A stretch of DNA of 64,000 nucleotides. Origin: JBEBGV01 sp040081265 (GTDB taxonomy: Bacteria > Acidobacteriota > Vicinamibacteria > Vicinamibacterales > UBA2999). The position numbers and the translations under genes were made by a program. The notes under the pieces are model-generated. The model was not told the DNA's origin. It searched no databases and saw only the letters and a list, made by a program, of their open reading frames with translations. Below are positions 57,570-64,000 of the stretch, one piece after another. Each line of letters begins with the position of its first letter. Position 1 is the first letter of the stretch. Location: the NCBI GenBank assembly GCA_040081265.1, contig JBEBGV010000004.1:1-64000 (forward strand), in the 5' to 3' direction.

Positions 57570-60500
57570 CTAGAAGGTCACCCGCACGCCAAGGCGTACG
57601 ACGCGGGCGGAGGCAAAGCCTTCGAGACTGCCGACCTCGTTGAGGACGTTGGTCACGCCGTTGTCGCGGACACCGTTGACCAGATAGTCGGTCAGATCGA
57701 GGAAGTCAGACGTGCTCGACACCAGGAATTGTGGGGTGTCGAACAGGTTGTCGATGGTGGCGCGGAATTCAACAGAGACACGACCGGCGCGGGCAATCCG
57801 CTTGTAGACGCCGAGGTTGGCGACAAACGCCCCAGGTCCTTCGATGATCCCTCGCGGCGCGTTGCCGACTTGTCCGGGCGCTGGAAGCCGGAACGCATCG
57901 AGGTTGAAGAACCCGTCGCGTTGCTGTGGGCCGGTGGGGTCACCCACGATATCAGGACGCCACGCTTCGTCAAACGATCCGTTGGTGTCGTAGGCCTTGC
58001 CCGTGTTCGCCGGGAACTGATCGGTCTCGTACCTGAAGAACGGAGTCAGAAAGTACCCGGAGCGCGCCTGCACGACCGTCGAAAGCGTCCAGCCCGAGGC
58101 GAGCCCTCGCACCCAGGGCCGTGCTGACGCGGAGCCATACGGCAGCTCCCACGTGGCATCGAGGATCAAGCGGTGTCTCGTGACGTGCGGGTCGGGTCCG
58201 CGATCGAGCTCGAGGTTATACGGGGCGTATTGCACGACGCCGAGCGTGGCGTTGCCAAGGTCTGGCGCGGTGCTCTCCGAGCCAGCCAGCGTGTAGGCGA
58301 CGCCGAAACCGAGTCCGCCAAGAGGCCGTCGCCGTCCTTCGATCTGCAGGGCCCGGAAGTGCCCCGTGCCGGCATTCTCGACCCTGTTCAGAAACGGGTC
58401 CAGCCCGGGAAACGGGAGCCGCAGTCGATCGGTCGGGCTGGAAAGGTCGAACGCGACCGTGCTCGGGGGCACGGTGTTGATGTCGCGATTGACGAGCAGC
58501 TTACGGTACTGCGTTGCCAGATAGCTGACGCGCACACCCATGGCGGCGGGCAGCTCGCGCTCGAAGGTGAGGTTGTACTCGTAGGCCTCAGGGCTCTCGA
58601 GGTCGAGGGCCACTGCGTTCACACCGAAGAGGCTGCGACTCGAAGGGGTGCCGGTCGTGAACGCGTGGGCAAAGTCGGGCGCCGTCCGCACGTTCGCGAA
58701 ACGGAACGCCGGCCGGGAGAGCGCATCGCGAATCCCCTGCGCCGCGCTCGTCGGGAAGAAACGGCCAAATCCCCCTCGAATCACCGTTCTGTTGTCGCTC
58801 CCCGGACGGTACGCAAACCCGACACGCGGGGCGATGTTGTCGATGTCGGTCTTGACGAGCGAACGCCCCACGCCCACCTCGTCAGCGAGCTTCACCGGCA
58901 GCCGCAGCGCTTCGGGGGCGAGGGCCTGCGCCGTGGCTGGCGACGGTAGCACCAGCGAGCTGGAGGTCGGATCGAAGTTGGCCAGCAGGTCGTTCCGCTC
59001 GACGAAGTTGGTCGACACTTCGTAGCGGGCGCCCAGAAACACCGTGAGCGCGCTCGACACCTTCCAGTCGTCCTGCGCGAAGAGCGCGACGTCGTTGGCC
59101 GACACGTCGAGCGGCCTGAGCCCGCGTGCGTTGATGCCCACGTCGGCGCGCGCCGGCAGGCCGAGCAGAAAGTCAGAGAAGGAGTTGCCTGTGGCCGCGC
59201 CCGAGAACACGTAGCTGCCGACCGCACCGGTCACGCCGACCGAGAAGCCATCGGTGACCATGTGACGGTTCCACTGTCCGCCCACCTTGAGTGCGTGCCG
59301 CCCTGGCAGCCAGCTCAACGTGTTGCCAACGCTGAACGTGCTCGCGCGCTGGTTGCGGTTGGCATTGGCCGAGTTGTCGGCGATGCCCCGGATGGCGTTG
59401 CTGCCCTGGAACGTGAACGCCGGGTACCCGCGTCGCCCGAGACCGGTGGTCGGAATCTCGAGCCCCAGGTTGGCGGCCACGTCGGCTGCCACAAACGTGC
59501 TACGACGGTTGGACCGGTCGGTCACGTACCCCGTGCGCAGTTCGTTCACGGCCCTCGACGAAAGCTGCCGCGTCCAGGCGCCGGTAACCGTACGCGACTC
59601 GAGGCGTCGGTCGAAGACACCCAGGTTCGGAAACCGGGCGTCCTCGAAGGTCGTGCCTGGATCTGTTCCCTGCCAGCTGCCGCGCGCGACGAGCGAATCG
59701 CGCGACGACAGTTCGTGGTCCACTCGCAGGTCCCCGCGATCGCGTTCGGTCCGCAGGTTGACGAACTGCTGGCTACGTCCCACGCCGTTGCTGAGCGGGG
59801 TCAGATTCGCTGAAGGGTAGAAGAGATCCAGCATCCGTTTGGCTGCGGGATGGATGCGATCGGACGGAATCACGTTTCCCGGAAACGGCAGGCCGGTGCG
59901 GGGATCCCGCACGATGAACGTGTTGGCCGAGAAGTCGCCCGCGCGCATGCGTGCCGTGGGGACGTTGACGATCCCGCCGCCGCCCACGCTCGTCCGTCGT
60001 GCACCCTCGAAGCTGGCGAGGACGAACGTCCGGTTGCGCTTGATCGGACCGCCAACGGTCACGCCGTACTGTCGGTCTGACGTGTTCGATCCCACAAAAC
60101 CGCGTTCGAGACCAGCCTGTTTCTGGGGATACGTCAAGGCATTCAGTTCGTCAGCATTTCCATCGAGGAATGACAGGCCGGAGAACACGTTGCCGCCGCG
60201 CCTGGTCGTGACCACCACGCTCGCCAGGCCACCCGTCTCGGCATTGTAGGAACCGGATTGCACCTTGACCTCGGCGATCGCCTCGATGCTCGGCGACGCT
60301 GCAGTCAGGTTACCAAACAACGGGTTGGTCGACGGTTGTCCGTCCTGCACGTAGGCGGCACCCCAACTGCGCGCCCCGATGAACTGGATGTTGCCGTCGG
60401 CGCCACCGACGACGTTGGGCGTCAGGAACAGAAAGTTCTGGATGTCGCGTGCGTTACGCGGGAGAGTCTGCAGCTGGCGCGTCTCGAGTCCCGCCTGAAC

Positions 60501-60896
60501 GGACTGGCTCTCCAGGCGAATCGGTGCCGACCGCGCCGTGACGATCAGCGTGTCGGACTGGGCACCGACTTCGAGTGCCACGTCAATGCGCAGCGGCTCG
60601 CCTGCCAGCAGCACCGCGCCGCGTCGTTCGAATGCCTTGAAACCGGGCGCGCGTGCCTCGACGCGGTAACGGCCGCCGCGCAGGCCCGTTACTTCATAGT
60701 CACCGACGACGTTGGTGTCAGTCGAGTGCGCAACGCCAGTCTCGTCGTCCACGACGGTAACGCGTGCGCCCGGCACGATGGCTCGCTGCGGGTCGCGAAC
60801 GGTTCCGCGAATGGTTGAAAACGGTGACTGCCCCAGAGCCGGCGATGCGACGAAGCAGAGGAGGGAAACGAGTACGACACGAGTGAGTCCACGCAC
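57570..60896 (-). CDS. TonB-dependent receptor, Oar-like
   Basis: This 1108-aa outer-membrane protein has a signal peptide (VLVSLLCFVASPALGQ), a carboxypeptidase-regulatory-like domain (FSTIRGTVRDPQRAIVPGAR and GDYEVTGLRGGRYRVEARAP), a plug (TLPRNARDIQNFLFLTPNVV, GNIQFIGARSWGAAYVQDG) and a barrel ending SARVVRLGVRVTF. It would import or bind a large substrate using TonB energy. No obvious TonB box is seen. It lies on its own after the PEP-domain gene, 13 bp from it. Tail relics of similar receptors are at both ends of the window. Confidence 0.85.
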   Translation of the reverse strand: MRGLTRVVLVSLLCFVASPALGQSPFSTIRGTVRDPQRAIVPGARVTVVDDETGVAHSTDTNVVGDYEVTGLRGGRYRVEARAPGFKAFERRGAVLLAGEPLRIDVALEVGAQSDTLIVTARSAPIRLESQSVQAGLETRQLQTLPRNARDIQNFLFLTPNVVGGADGNIQFIGARSWGAAYVQDGQPSTNPLFGNLTAASPSIEAIAEVKVQSGSYNAETGGLASVVVTTRRGGNVFSGLSFLDGNADELNALTYPQKQAGLERGFVGSNTSDRQYGVTVGGPIKRNRTFVLASFEGARRTSVGGGGIVNVPTARMRAGDFSANTFIVRDPRTGLPFPGNVIPSDRIHPAAKRMLDLFYPSANLTPLSNGVGRSQQFVNLRTERDRGDLRVDHELSSRDSLVARGSWQGTDPGTTFEDARFPNLGVFDRRLESRTVTGAWTRQLSSRAVNELRTGYVTDRSNRRSTFVAADVAANLGLEIPTTGLGRRGYPAFTFQGSNAIRGIADNSANANRNQRASTFSVGNTLSWLPGRHALKVGGQWNRHMVTDGFSVGVTGAVGSYVFSGAATGNSFSDFLLGLPARADVGINARGLRPLDVSANDVALFAQDDWKVSSALTVFLGARYEVSTNFVERNDLLANFDPTSSSLVLPSPATAQALAPEALRLPVKLADEVGVGRSLVKTDIDNIAPRVGFAYRPGSDNRTVIRGGFGRFFPTSAAQGIRDALSRPAFRFANVRTAPDFAHAFTTGTPSSRSLFGVNAVALDLESPEAYEYNLTFERELPAAMGVRVSYLATQYRKLLVNRDINTVPPSTVAFDLSSPTDRLRLPFPGLDPFLNRVENAGTGHFRALQIEGRRRPLGGLGFGVAYTLAGSESTAPDLGNATLGVVQYAPYNLELDRGPDPHVTRHRLILDATWELPYGSASARPWVRGLASGWTLSTVVQARSGYFLTPFFRYETDQFPANTGKAYDTNGSFDEAWRPDIVGDPTGPQQRDGFFNLDAFRLPAPGQVGNAPRGIIEGPGAFVANLGVYKRIARAGRVSVEFRATIDNLFDTPQFLVSSTSDFLDLTDYLVNGVRDNGVTNVLNEVGSLEGFASARVVRLGVRVTF

Positions 60897-61013
60897 AGCC
60901 GCCCCCGCGAAAGATTCAGTCGAAACCGACGGGGACTATACAAACGTCCGGACGCACTTGTCCATACCCCGACGTGCCCCCCACTTGTTCGTGGTTTGCT
61001 CGCGCGACCCGCC

Positions 61014-61532
61014 CTACAGCCCGCAGGTGAGGGTTCGCACGACCGCCGGCGGCGCCGTGCCGCCGACCTTCTGCGGCAGGTACTCGAGGGCCGCTGATTG
61101 CGGCACGAGCCTCAGCTGCTCGACCGGGGCGTTGACGTCGTCCACGATCGTCTGCACGCCGGTGACCCTCACGCCTTCGAGCCGCAGCGTGTACAAGAGC
61201 GGAGCACCTTGCCCCACGGTCTGCACTTCGATCCTCATCTCCGGGAATATCTGCCCGTCGATGGCGGCGCCCCAGAGTACCGGTCCAGCAGAGTCCAGGC
61301 TCTTCAGCACCGTCATGTCACAGGAGAAGCCCTGTCGCCGGCGCTCGGTGACGGGGACCAGGCTCTGACTCAGCGACACGACCTCGATCCACCGAGCATG
61401 CTTCGCATCGGTCGAGTCTCCGGGCACGCCTGGAATGAGCAGGAACGTCTCCGTGGTCTGGGCGCTGCCGACGTGCGCCCCCGCCATCAGCCATACGAGC
61501 GCCATCACTGCGACGACGGTCATCTTTTTCAT
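61014..61532 (-). CDS. Exported Hcp-like protein
   Basis: The 172-aa protein has a signal peptide (MKKMTVVAVMALVWLMAGAH, cut near G-S-A-Q) and then an Hcp-like core: TFLLIPGVPGDSTDAKHARW, IEVVSLSQSLVPVTERRR, DMTVLKSLDSAGPVLWGAAI and FPEMRIEVQTVGQG. Type VI secretion tube proteins have the same order (F-L-x-I-x-G-x-x-G-E-S, then W-I-E-V-x-S) but no signal peptide. No other T6SS gene is nearby, so it is probably a Sec-exported homologue with a new role. It ends L-T-C-G-L. GGAGG precedes the ATG. Confidence 0.7.
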   Translation of the reverse strand: MKKMTVVAVMALVWLMAGAHVGSAQTTETFLLIPGVPGDSTDAKHARWIEVVSLSQSLVPVTERRRQGFSCDMTVLKSLDSAGPVLWGAAIDGQIFPEMRIEVQTVGQGAPLLYTLRLEGVRVTGVQTIVDDVNAPVEQLRLVPQSAALEYLPQKVGGTAPPAVVRTLTCGL

Positions 61533-61592
61533 CGTTTCCTCCACACCTTGAACGCCATCTGCCACGGCCAGCGACTCTCCCAACGGGTGCGA

Positions 61593-61634
61593 ACGATAGC
61601 AAGGCCGTTCAGGCAGGGGCAGGCATGTTCATGC
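61593..61634 (-). promoter_or_regulatory. Dyad plus extended -10 promoter of the Hcp-like gene
   Basis: On the minus strand GCATG-AA-CATGC (61623-61634) lies exactly 24 bp upstream of TATCGT (61593-61598), which is preceded by TG as an extended -10. The same spacing recurs at 62520-62561 and 63552-63593. Confidence 0.6.
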
Positions 61635-61859
61635 GGGTCGGGTCACCGCTCGCACGACCTGTGGCGAGAACGTGTCGTGGCGAGGGCCGGCGAACTCCAC
61701 GGTCGTGAACGAATGCGGACTCGAACCGAATCACCGCACGGCGACCCTGACCGAAGTCCCGATCGCGATAGCCGCGGCGCTCGTCGTCCCTTCGTCGTCT
61801 CTGCAGACGTCCGCCGGCGCGCGCGTGAGCCAATGCTCAAGCCGCACTCAAGCCGCCCG

Positions 61860-62345
61860 TCATTTGATTGGCCCAGCTGGCTGCACTTCGACCAACCAAC
61901 GTGTGCCAGTGAAGGGTCCACCTGTCTGTGGCGCGAGACCCACAGTGCCGTCCTCGGTTCGTCCGTCAAGAAACCGAGGTCCGTGAACATGTCCCAGGCA
62001 CGTGAAGATCACTTCGTTCGGGGCGACATCTAGCACTGACCAACGAGCGCCAGTCAGGGCGGGATCTGGTTCGTCGAACAATCCATCCTGTTTTACCGCC
62101 GGAATCAGCCCCACCGTTCCGTCAGCAGTCCGACCGTCCAAGAAGCGTGGCCCAGGGATGTGTCCCGCGCACCTGAGGAGAACGGCGTTCGGTTCTCCCC
62201 TGACCTCCCAGAATGCGCCAGAAACGTCTTGGTTGGCCTCAGGGGCTAAACCAACCGTGCCATCAGCGGTTCGACCGTCTAAGAACCGGGGTCCGTCGAC
62301 ATGCCCCAAACACTTTAAGGTGATTCTGGAACCAATTTTGAGCAT
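61860..62345 (-). CDS. Three-repeat probable beta-trefoil protein
   Basis: The 161-aa protein consists of three repeats of about 50-57 residues. Each contains C-x-G-H, G-P-R-F-L-D-G-R-T, D-G-T-V-G-L and a closing W near G-x-x-W-x-V. Repeat 1 runs about 1-50, repeat 2 about 51-107 and repeat 3 about 108-161. Threefold internal symmetry at this length is the mark of beta-trefoils such as lectins. No signal peptide is visible, which is odd given the exported neighbours. AGGAGG precedes the ATG by 7 bp. It is probably a ligand- or glycan-binding protein of a type not recognised here. Confidence 0.7.
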   Translation of the reverse strand: MLKIGSRITLKCLGHVDGPRFLDGRTADGTVGLAPEANQDVSGAFWEVRGEPNAVLLRCAGHIPGPRFLDGRTADGTVGLIPAVKQDGLFDEPDPALTGARWSVLDVAPNEVIFTCLGHVHGPRFLDGRTEDGTVGLAPQTGGPFTGTRWLVEVQPAGPIK

Positions 62346-62461
62346 CTCTAGTCCTCCTTGACGCTACGGCCTGTTCGCTTGTTGAACCACAAGTGACGCC
62401 CTTCTTCTGATGCTGACGGGTGACAGCTCTCAGAACCGAGTCAAACGTCCACACGCCCTCC

Positions 62462-62481
62462 TGCCGATAGTGGCATCGGTG
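62462..62481 (-). ncRNA. Leader hairpin upstream of the trefoil gene
   Basis: On the minus strand CCGATG-CCAC-TATCGG folds into a 6-bp stem with one G-U pair, placed just before GGAGG. It corresponds to the perfect CCGGTA-GCAC-TACCGG hairpin at 63497-63512, with a G-C to A-U exchange keeping the pairing. Confidence 0.5.
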
Positions 62482-62519
62482 TGCCCCATGTCGTGGGCTC
62501 GATCGTCGCAGCCGGGCGC

Positions 62520-62561
62520 AAGATATCAGGCACGACGCATCGGCGGCAGGCATGAACATGC
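62520..62561 (-). promoter_or_regulatory. Dyad plus extended -10 promoter of the trefoil gene
   Basis: GCATG-TT-CATGC on the minus strand (62550-62561) is 24 bp upstream of TATCTT (62520-62525). TGA before it makes TGATATCTT an extended -10. Transcription would begin about 62513, leaving a leader of about 170 nt before the trefoil ATG. Confidence 0.65.
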
Positions 62562-62768
62562 GGTCCAGGTCGCTCGGGCGAGAACTGCCAGATTCGCGAT
62601 ATCGAGGTCACCTCGCGCCGGGTGGACGATTTCATCAGCGGCGTTCGTGCGTCGGCCCAGGCCACGTCATGATTGCCGAGTCCAGAGTCCGGGCCAGGCC
62701 TACGTACACCGCTGAGATTTCGTGTTGAATCCCGCCGTGTCGTCCTAGTACAGGTACAGGTTCGCGAC

Positions 62769-63428
62769 CTACATCGCCACCATCTGTCCCGCTCGAACCT
62801 TCGCGAAGAACCCCCTGCAGCTGTAGGTCACTGCTCCCGGTGAGGGGAGCGAGAAGGCATGCTGGGCGGTGACTGCTTCCGTGTTGTCGGCCCAAATCCA
62901 GTATTCGGAAGTGGCGATTACCCCATTCACTCGGAAATCGCACGTTGCGAGAGCGGTGGTTGGGGTGGTGAGCGTGAAATCAAGAGATACGGTCACAACG
63001 TGATTTCCCGGGGCCAACGGAAGGACAAGAACGTCAACACCATAGTCATCTGAAGTCGTGTAGGGATCATCAGGGGGGAGCACTAGTCCGGGCGTGGCCG
63101 TGTCGAACGAGGCCTCCGACACTCCCGGGGATCCCTGCGGGCCTTGCGGGCCTTCGGACCCCTGTGGGCCTTGTGGGCCCTGCGGCCCCTGAATGCCTTG
63201 TGCACCCTGCGCACCTTGAAGACCCCGTGGGCCCTCGGCGCCCTGCGGGCCCTCGACGTTCCACGATACGGCGGTTTCGTTCGCTTTGCACCGTCTGGCG
63301 CCGTTGTCGAGGATCCGCACGTCCCCGTTCGACTTCGCATAGCAGGCGTAGATCTTGTTGCCAGACGGGACCGTCGCCACTGCGCCGCCGCCGCCGAACA
63401 ACGCACACGCGAGCAGCGCGGTCGTTAT
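62769..63428 (-). CDS. Collagen-like secreted protein, start uncertain
   Basis: The 219-aa product starts at an uncertain codon: a signal region TTALLACALFGGGGAVATV, then a domain NKIYACYAKSNGDVRILDNG with two cysteines. Fourteen or so Gly-x-y triplets follow (GPQGAEGPRGLQGAQGAQG and GPQGPQGPQGSEGPQG), then a beta-sandwich ending K-V-R-A-G-Q-M-V-A-M. No ATG, GTG or TTG lies in frame right before the signal. The 19-codon leader frame ends where an ATA-ACG begins (TAA and ATA overlap), so a lost ATG or a frameshift is likely. It would form a surface trimer. Confidence 0.65.
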   Translation of the reverse strand: MTTALLACALFGGGGAVATVPSGNKIYACYAKSNGDVRILDNGARRCKANETAVSWNVEGPQGAEGPRGLQGAQGAQGIQGPQGPQGPQGSEGPQGPQGSPGVSEASFDTATPGLVLPPDDPYTTSDDYGVDVLVLPLAPGNHVVTVSLDFTLTTPTTALATCDFRVNGVIATSEYWIWADNTEAVTAQHAFSLPSPGAVTYSCRGFFAKVRAGQMVAM

Positions 63429-63484
63429 CCTTTCGGTGCGGCGTGACCACGGGTGACGGTTTTCAGAACCTGTAGAACGTCCAT
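63425..63484 (-). CDS. 19-codon leader frame before the collagen-like gene
   Basis: ATG at 63484 with a strong GGAGGAG ribosome site encodes MDVLQVLKTVTRGHAAPKG and stops at TAA, which overlaps the ATA of the collagen-like frame. It may be a leader peptide coupling translation, or the true N-terminus separated by a frameshift. The equivalent place in the trefoil leader reads GTG-GAC-GTT-TGA. Confidence 0.4.
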   Translation of the reverse strand: MDVLQVLKTVTRGHAAPKG

Positions 63485-63496
63485 CTCTCCTCCTTG

Positions 63497-63512
63497 CCGG
63501 TAGTGCTACCGG
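63497..63512 (-). ncRNA. Leader hairpin upstream of the collagen-like gene
   Basis: On the minus strand CCGGTA-GCAC-TACCGG is a perfect 6-bp stem with a 4-nt loop, ending 4 nt before the GGAGGAG ribosome site. It pairs with the hairpin at 62464-62479 as a conserved structure. Confidence 0.55.
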
Positions 63513-63551
63513 TGCCTGCGCCAACGGGAATCGAGTGTTGCAGCCCAGCGC

Positions 63552-63593
63552 AAGGTAACAGGCGCAACGCAGCGGCGGTAGGCATGTACATGC
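63552..63593 (-). promoter_or_regulatory. Dyad plus extended -10 promoter of the collagen-like gene
   Basis: GCATG-TA-CATGC (63582-63593), a perfect 12-bp palindrome, lies 24 bp upstream of TACCTT (63552-63557), preceded by TGT as an extended -10. Spacing is identical to the two other sites. Confidence 0.65.
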
Positions 63594-63637
63594 GGTCCCG
63601 GACGGCCGGCGTGCGTGGAGGAGATCAATCCGAGCGG

Positions 63638-63700
63638 TCAGAGCGTGAGGCGCGCGCCGATCCTCACCACGCGCGCCGAGGCGAAGCCTTCGAGACACCC
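63638..63700 (-). pseudogene. C-terminal relic of an Oar-like TonB receptor
   Basis: Twenty codons and a stop read GCLEGFASARVVRIGARLTL. The tail of the complete receptor at 57570-60896 reads S-L-E-G-F-A-S-A-R-V-V-R-L-G-V-R-V-T-F, so this is a lost paralogue. Only the last strand is recognisable. The stretch 63429-63770 otherwise holds the leader and promoter of the collagen-like gene. Confidence 0.65.
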
Positions 63701-63770
63701 CGAACGAGGGGCGTGCCGGGGGCTTACGCCCACCGGCCGCTCTCAGAGGATCACGGCGCCAGCGTGCCCA

Positions 63771-64000
63771 CTACCGTGATCCGCTTCGCACGGGCCACAC
63801 ATGCAAGGCGTCGACCTTGAGGAAGCCGTTGATGTAACCGAAGTCGAGGCCTACGTATGAGGCACCGGGCGGGTAGGGCTCTAGCGCAGAACTTGACCAA
63901 TAGTAGTAGCGGTATTGACCGCCCAACCCCACGCCCGCAAACGACGAGGCCGACCCATCGCCGTAACACGTGGTTCCCGCGTCGTTCGTCATCGAGGGGG
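63771..64000 (-). CDS. DUF1566-like (Lcl) protein, C-terminal part
   Basis: The frame is open to the window edge and ends at 63771. The tail contains GQYRYYYWSSSALEPYPPGA, then YVGLDFGYINGFLKVDALHV and W-P-V-R-S-G-S. The pattern Y-W-S-S ... G-x-D-F-x-x-G ... V-x-P-V-R-x-G matches the end of DUF1566/Lcl domains, which occur in surface adhesins and collagen-like proteins. The ATG at 63990-63992 is probably internal. The N-terminus lies outside the window. Confidence 0.65.
   Translation of the reverse strand, partial: PSMTNDAGTTCYGDGSASSFAGVGLGGQYRYYYWSSSALEPYPPGASYVGLDFGYINGFLKVDALHVWPVRSGSR

Noticed and set aside
57570..60896. Several long rightward frames inside the TonB receptor
   Set aside because: They are antisense shadows in GC-rich DNA, with Arg/Ala-rich translations and no domain signatures.
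61672..61986. Rightward frame of about 105 codons opposite the trefoil gene
   Set aside because: Half of it is antisense to the repeats; the rest has no motif, ribosome site or conserved profile. 61640-61859 is left as unassigned.
62769..63698. 309-codon version of the collagen-like gene
   Set aside because: The first 90 residues overlap the promoter dyad, leader hairpin and the TonB relic; no signal peptide at that start.

Overview
The window looks like a piece of a high-GC, Gram-negative soil-type chromosome, most likely Acidobacteriota (Vicinamibacteria, Luteitalea-like). This is inferred from gene families, not from a marker gene. The pointers are several PknB-type kinases fused to PD40/TolB-like propellers, an Oar-type TonB receptor with a carboxypeptidase-regulatory domain, DUF6152 proteins, Uma2 nucleases, a DUF4159 protein and MacB/FtsX exporters. 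No rRNA or complete tRNA gene is present.

Layout. 1-2.4 kb is a decayed edge: a cut-off nucleotidyltransferase, a TonB-receptor tail, the 3' half of a tRNA-Cys gene, an integrase C-terminal relic and an IS-like repeat. 2.4-9 kb holds small genes (HIT proteins, secreted and membrane proteins, Uma2, GNAT, and an odd kinase-like protein coupled to a membrane protein). 9-15 kb holds two overlapping glycosyltransferases, a stand-alone PD40 protein, VapBC with its operator, DUF4159, DUF2272 and a second Uma2. 15-29.5 kb is dominated by four Ser/Thr kinase-propeller receptors with almost identical kinase heads and divergent sensor tails. Between them lie secreted proteins and a degenerate metallo-beta-lactamase-fold protein. 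29.5-37.4 kb holds an Nramp-like transporter, a secreted MBL protein, a P-loop ATPase, two double universal stress proteins, an APH/ATPase fusion and a DksA-like protein. 37.4-46 kb holds two divergent MacAB/Dev-type ABC operons, one ending in a PadR regulator. 46-57.5 kb holds an amidase, a metallothionein-like peptide, a DUF6152 operon, an AmpG-like permease, a periplasmic beta-carbonic anhydrase, an NHL propeller and a PEP-mobile-domain protein. 57.5-61 kb is the TonB receptor. 61-64 kb holds an exported Hcp-like protein, a three-repeat probable beta-trefoil, a collagen-like protein and the tail of a DUF1566 protein.

Two signals stand out. First, all four kinase genes carry the same palindromic DNA elements in frame. 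A 54-bp element of exactly 18 codons sits in the activation loop just after DFG. A second hairpin lies between the lobes, and kinase 2 has extra units. These behave like palindromic repeats that entered coding sequence and were kept or spread by gene conversion. Second, the Hcp-like, beta-trefoil and collagen-like genes share a promoter design not explained by homology of the proteins: a GCATG-N2-CATGC dyad exactly 24 bp upstream of an extended -10 box, which places its centre near -42. Two of them also share a duplicated leader with a covarying hairpin. Together they look like a small activator-controlled surface/secreted regulon.

Many genes overlap by 1-4 bp (ATGA, GTGA, TGATG, TAATG), giving short translationally coupled operons. 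Several extended -10 boxes lie so close to start codons that leaderless mRNAs are likely.
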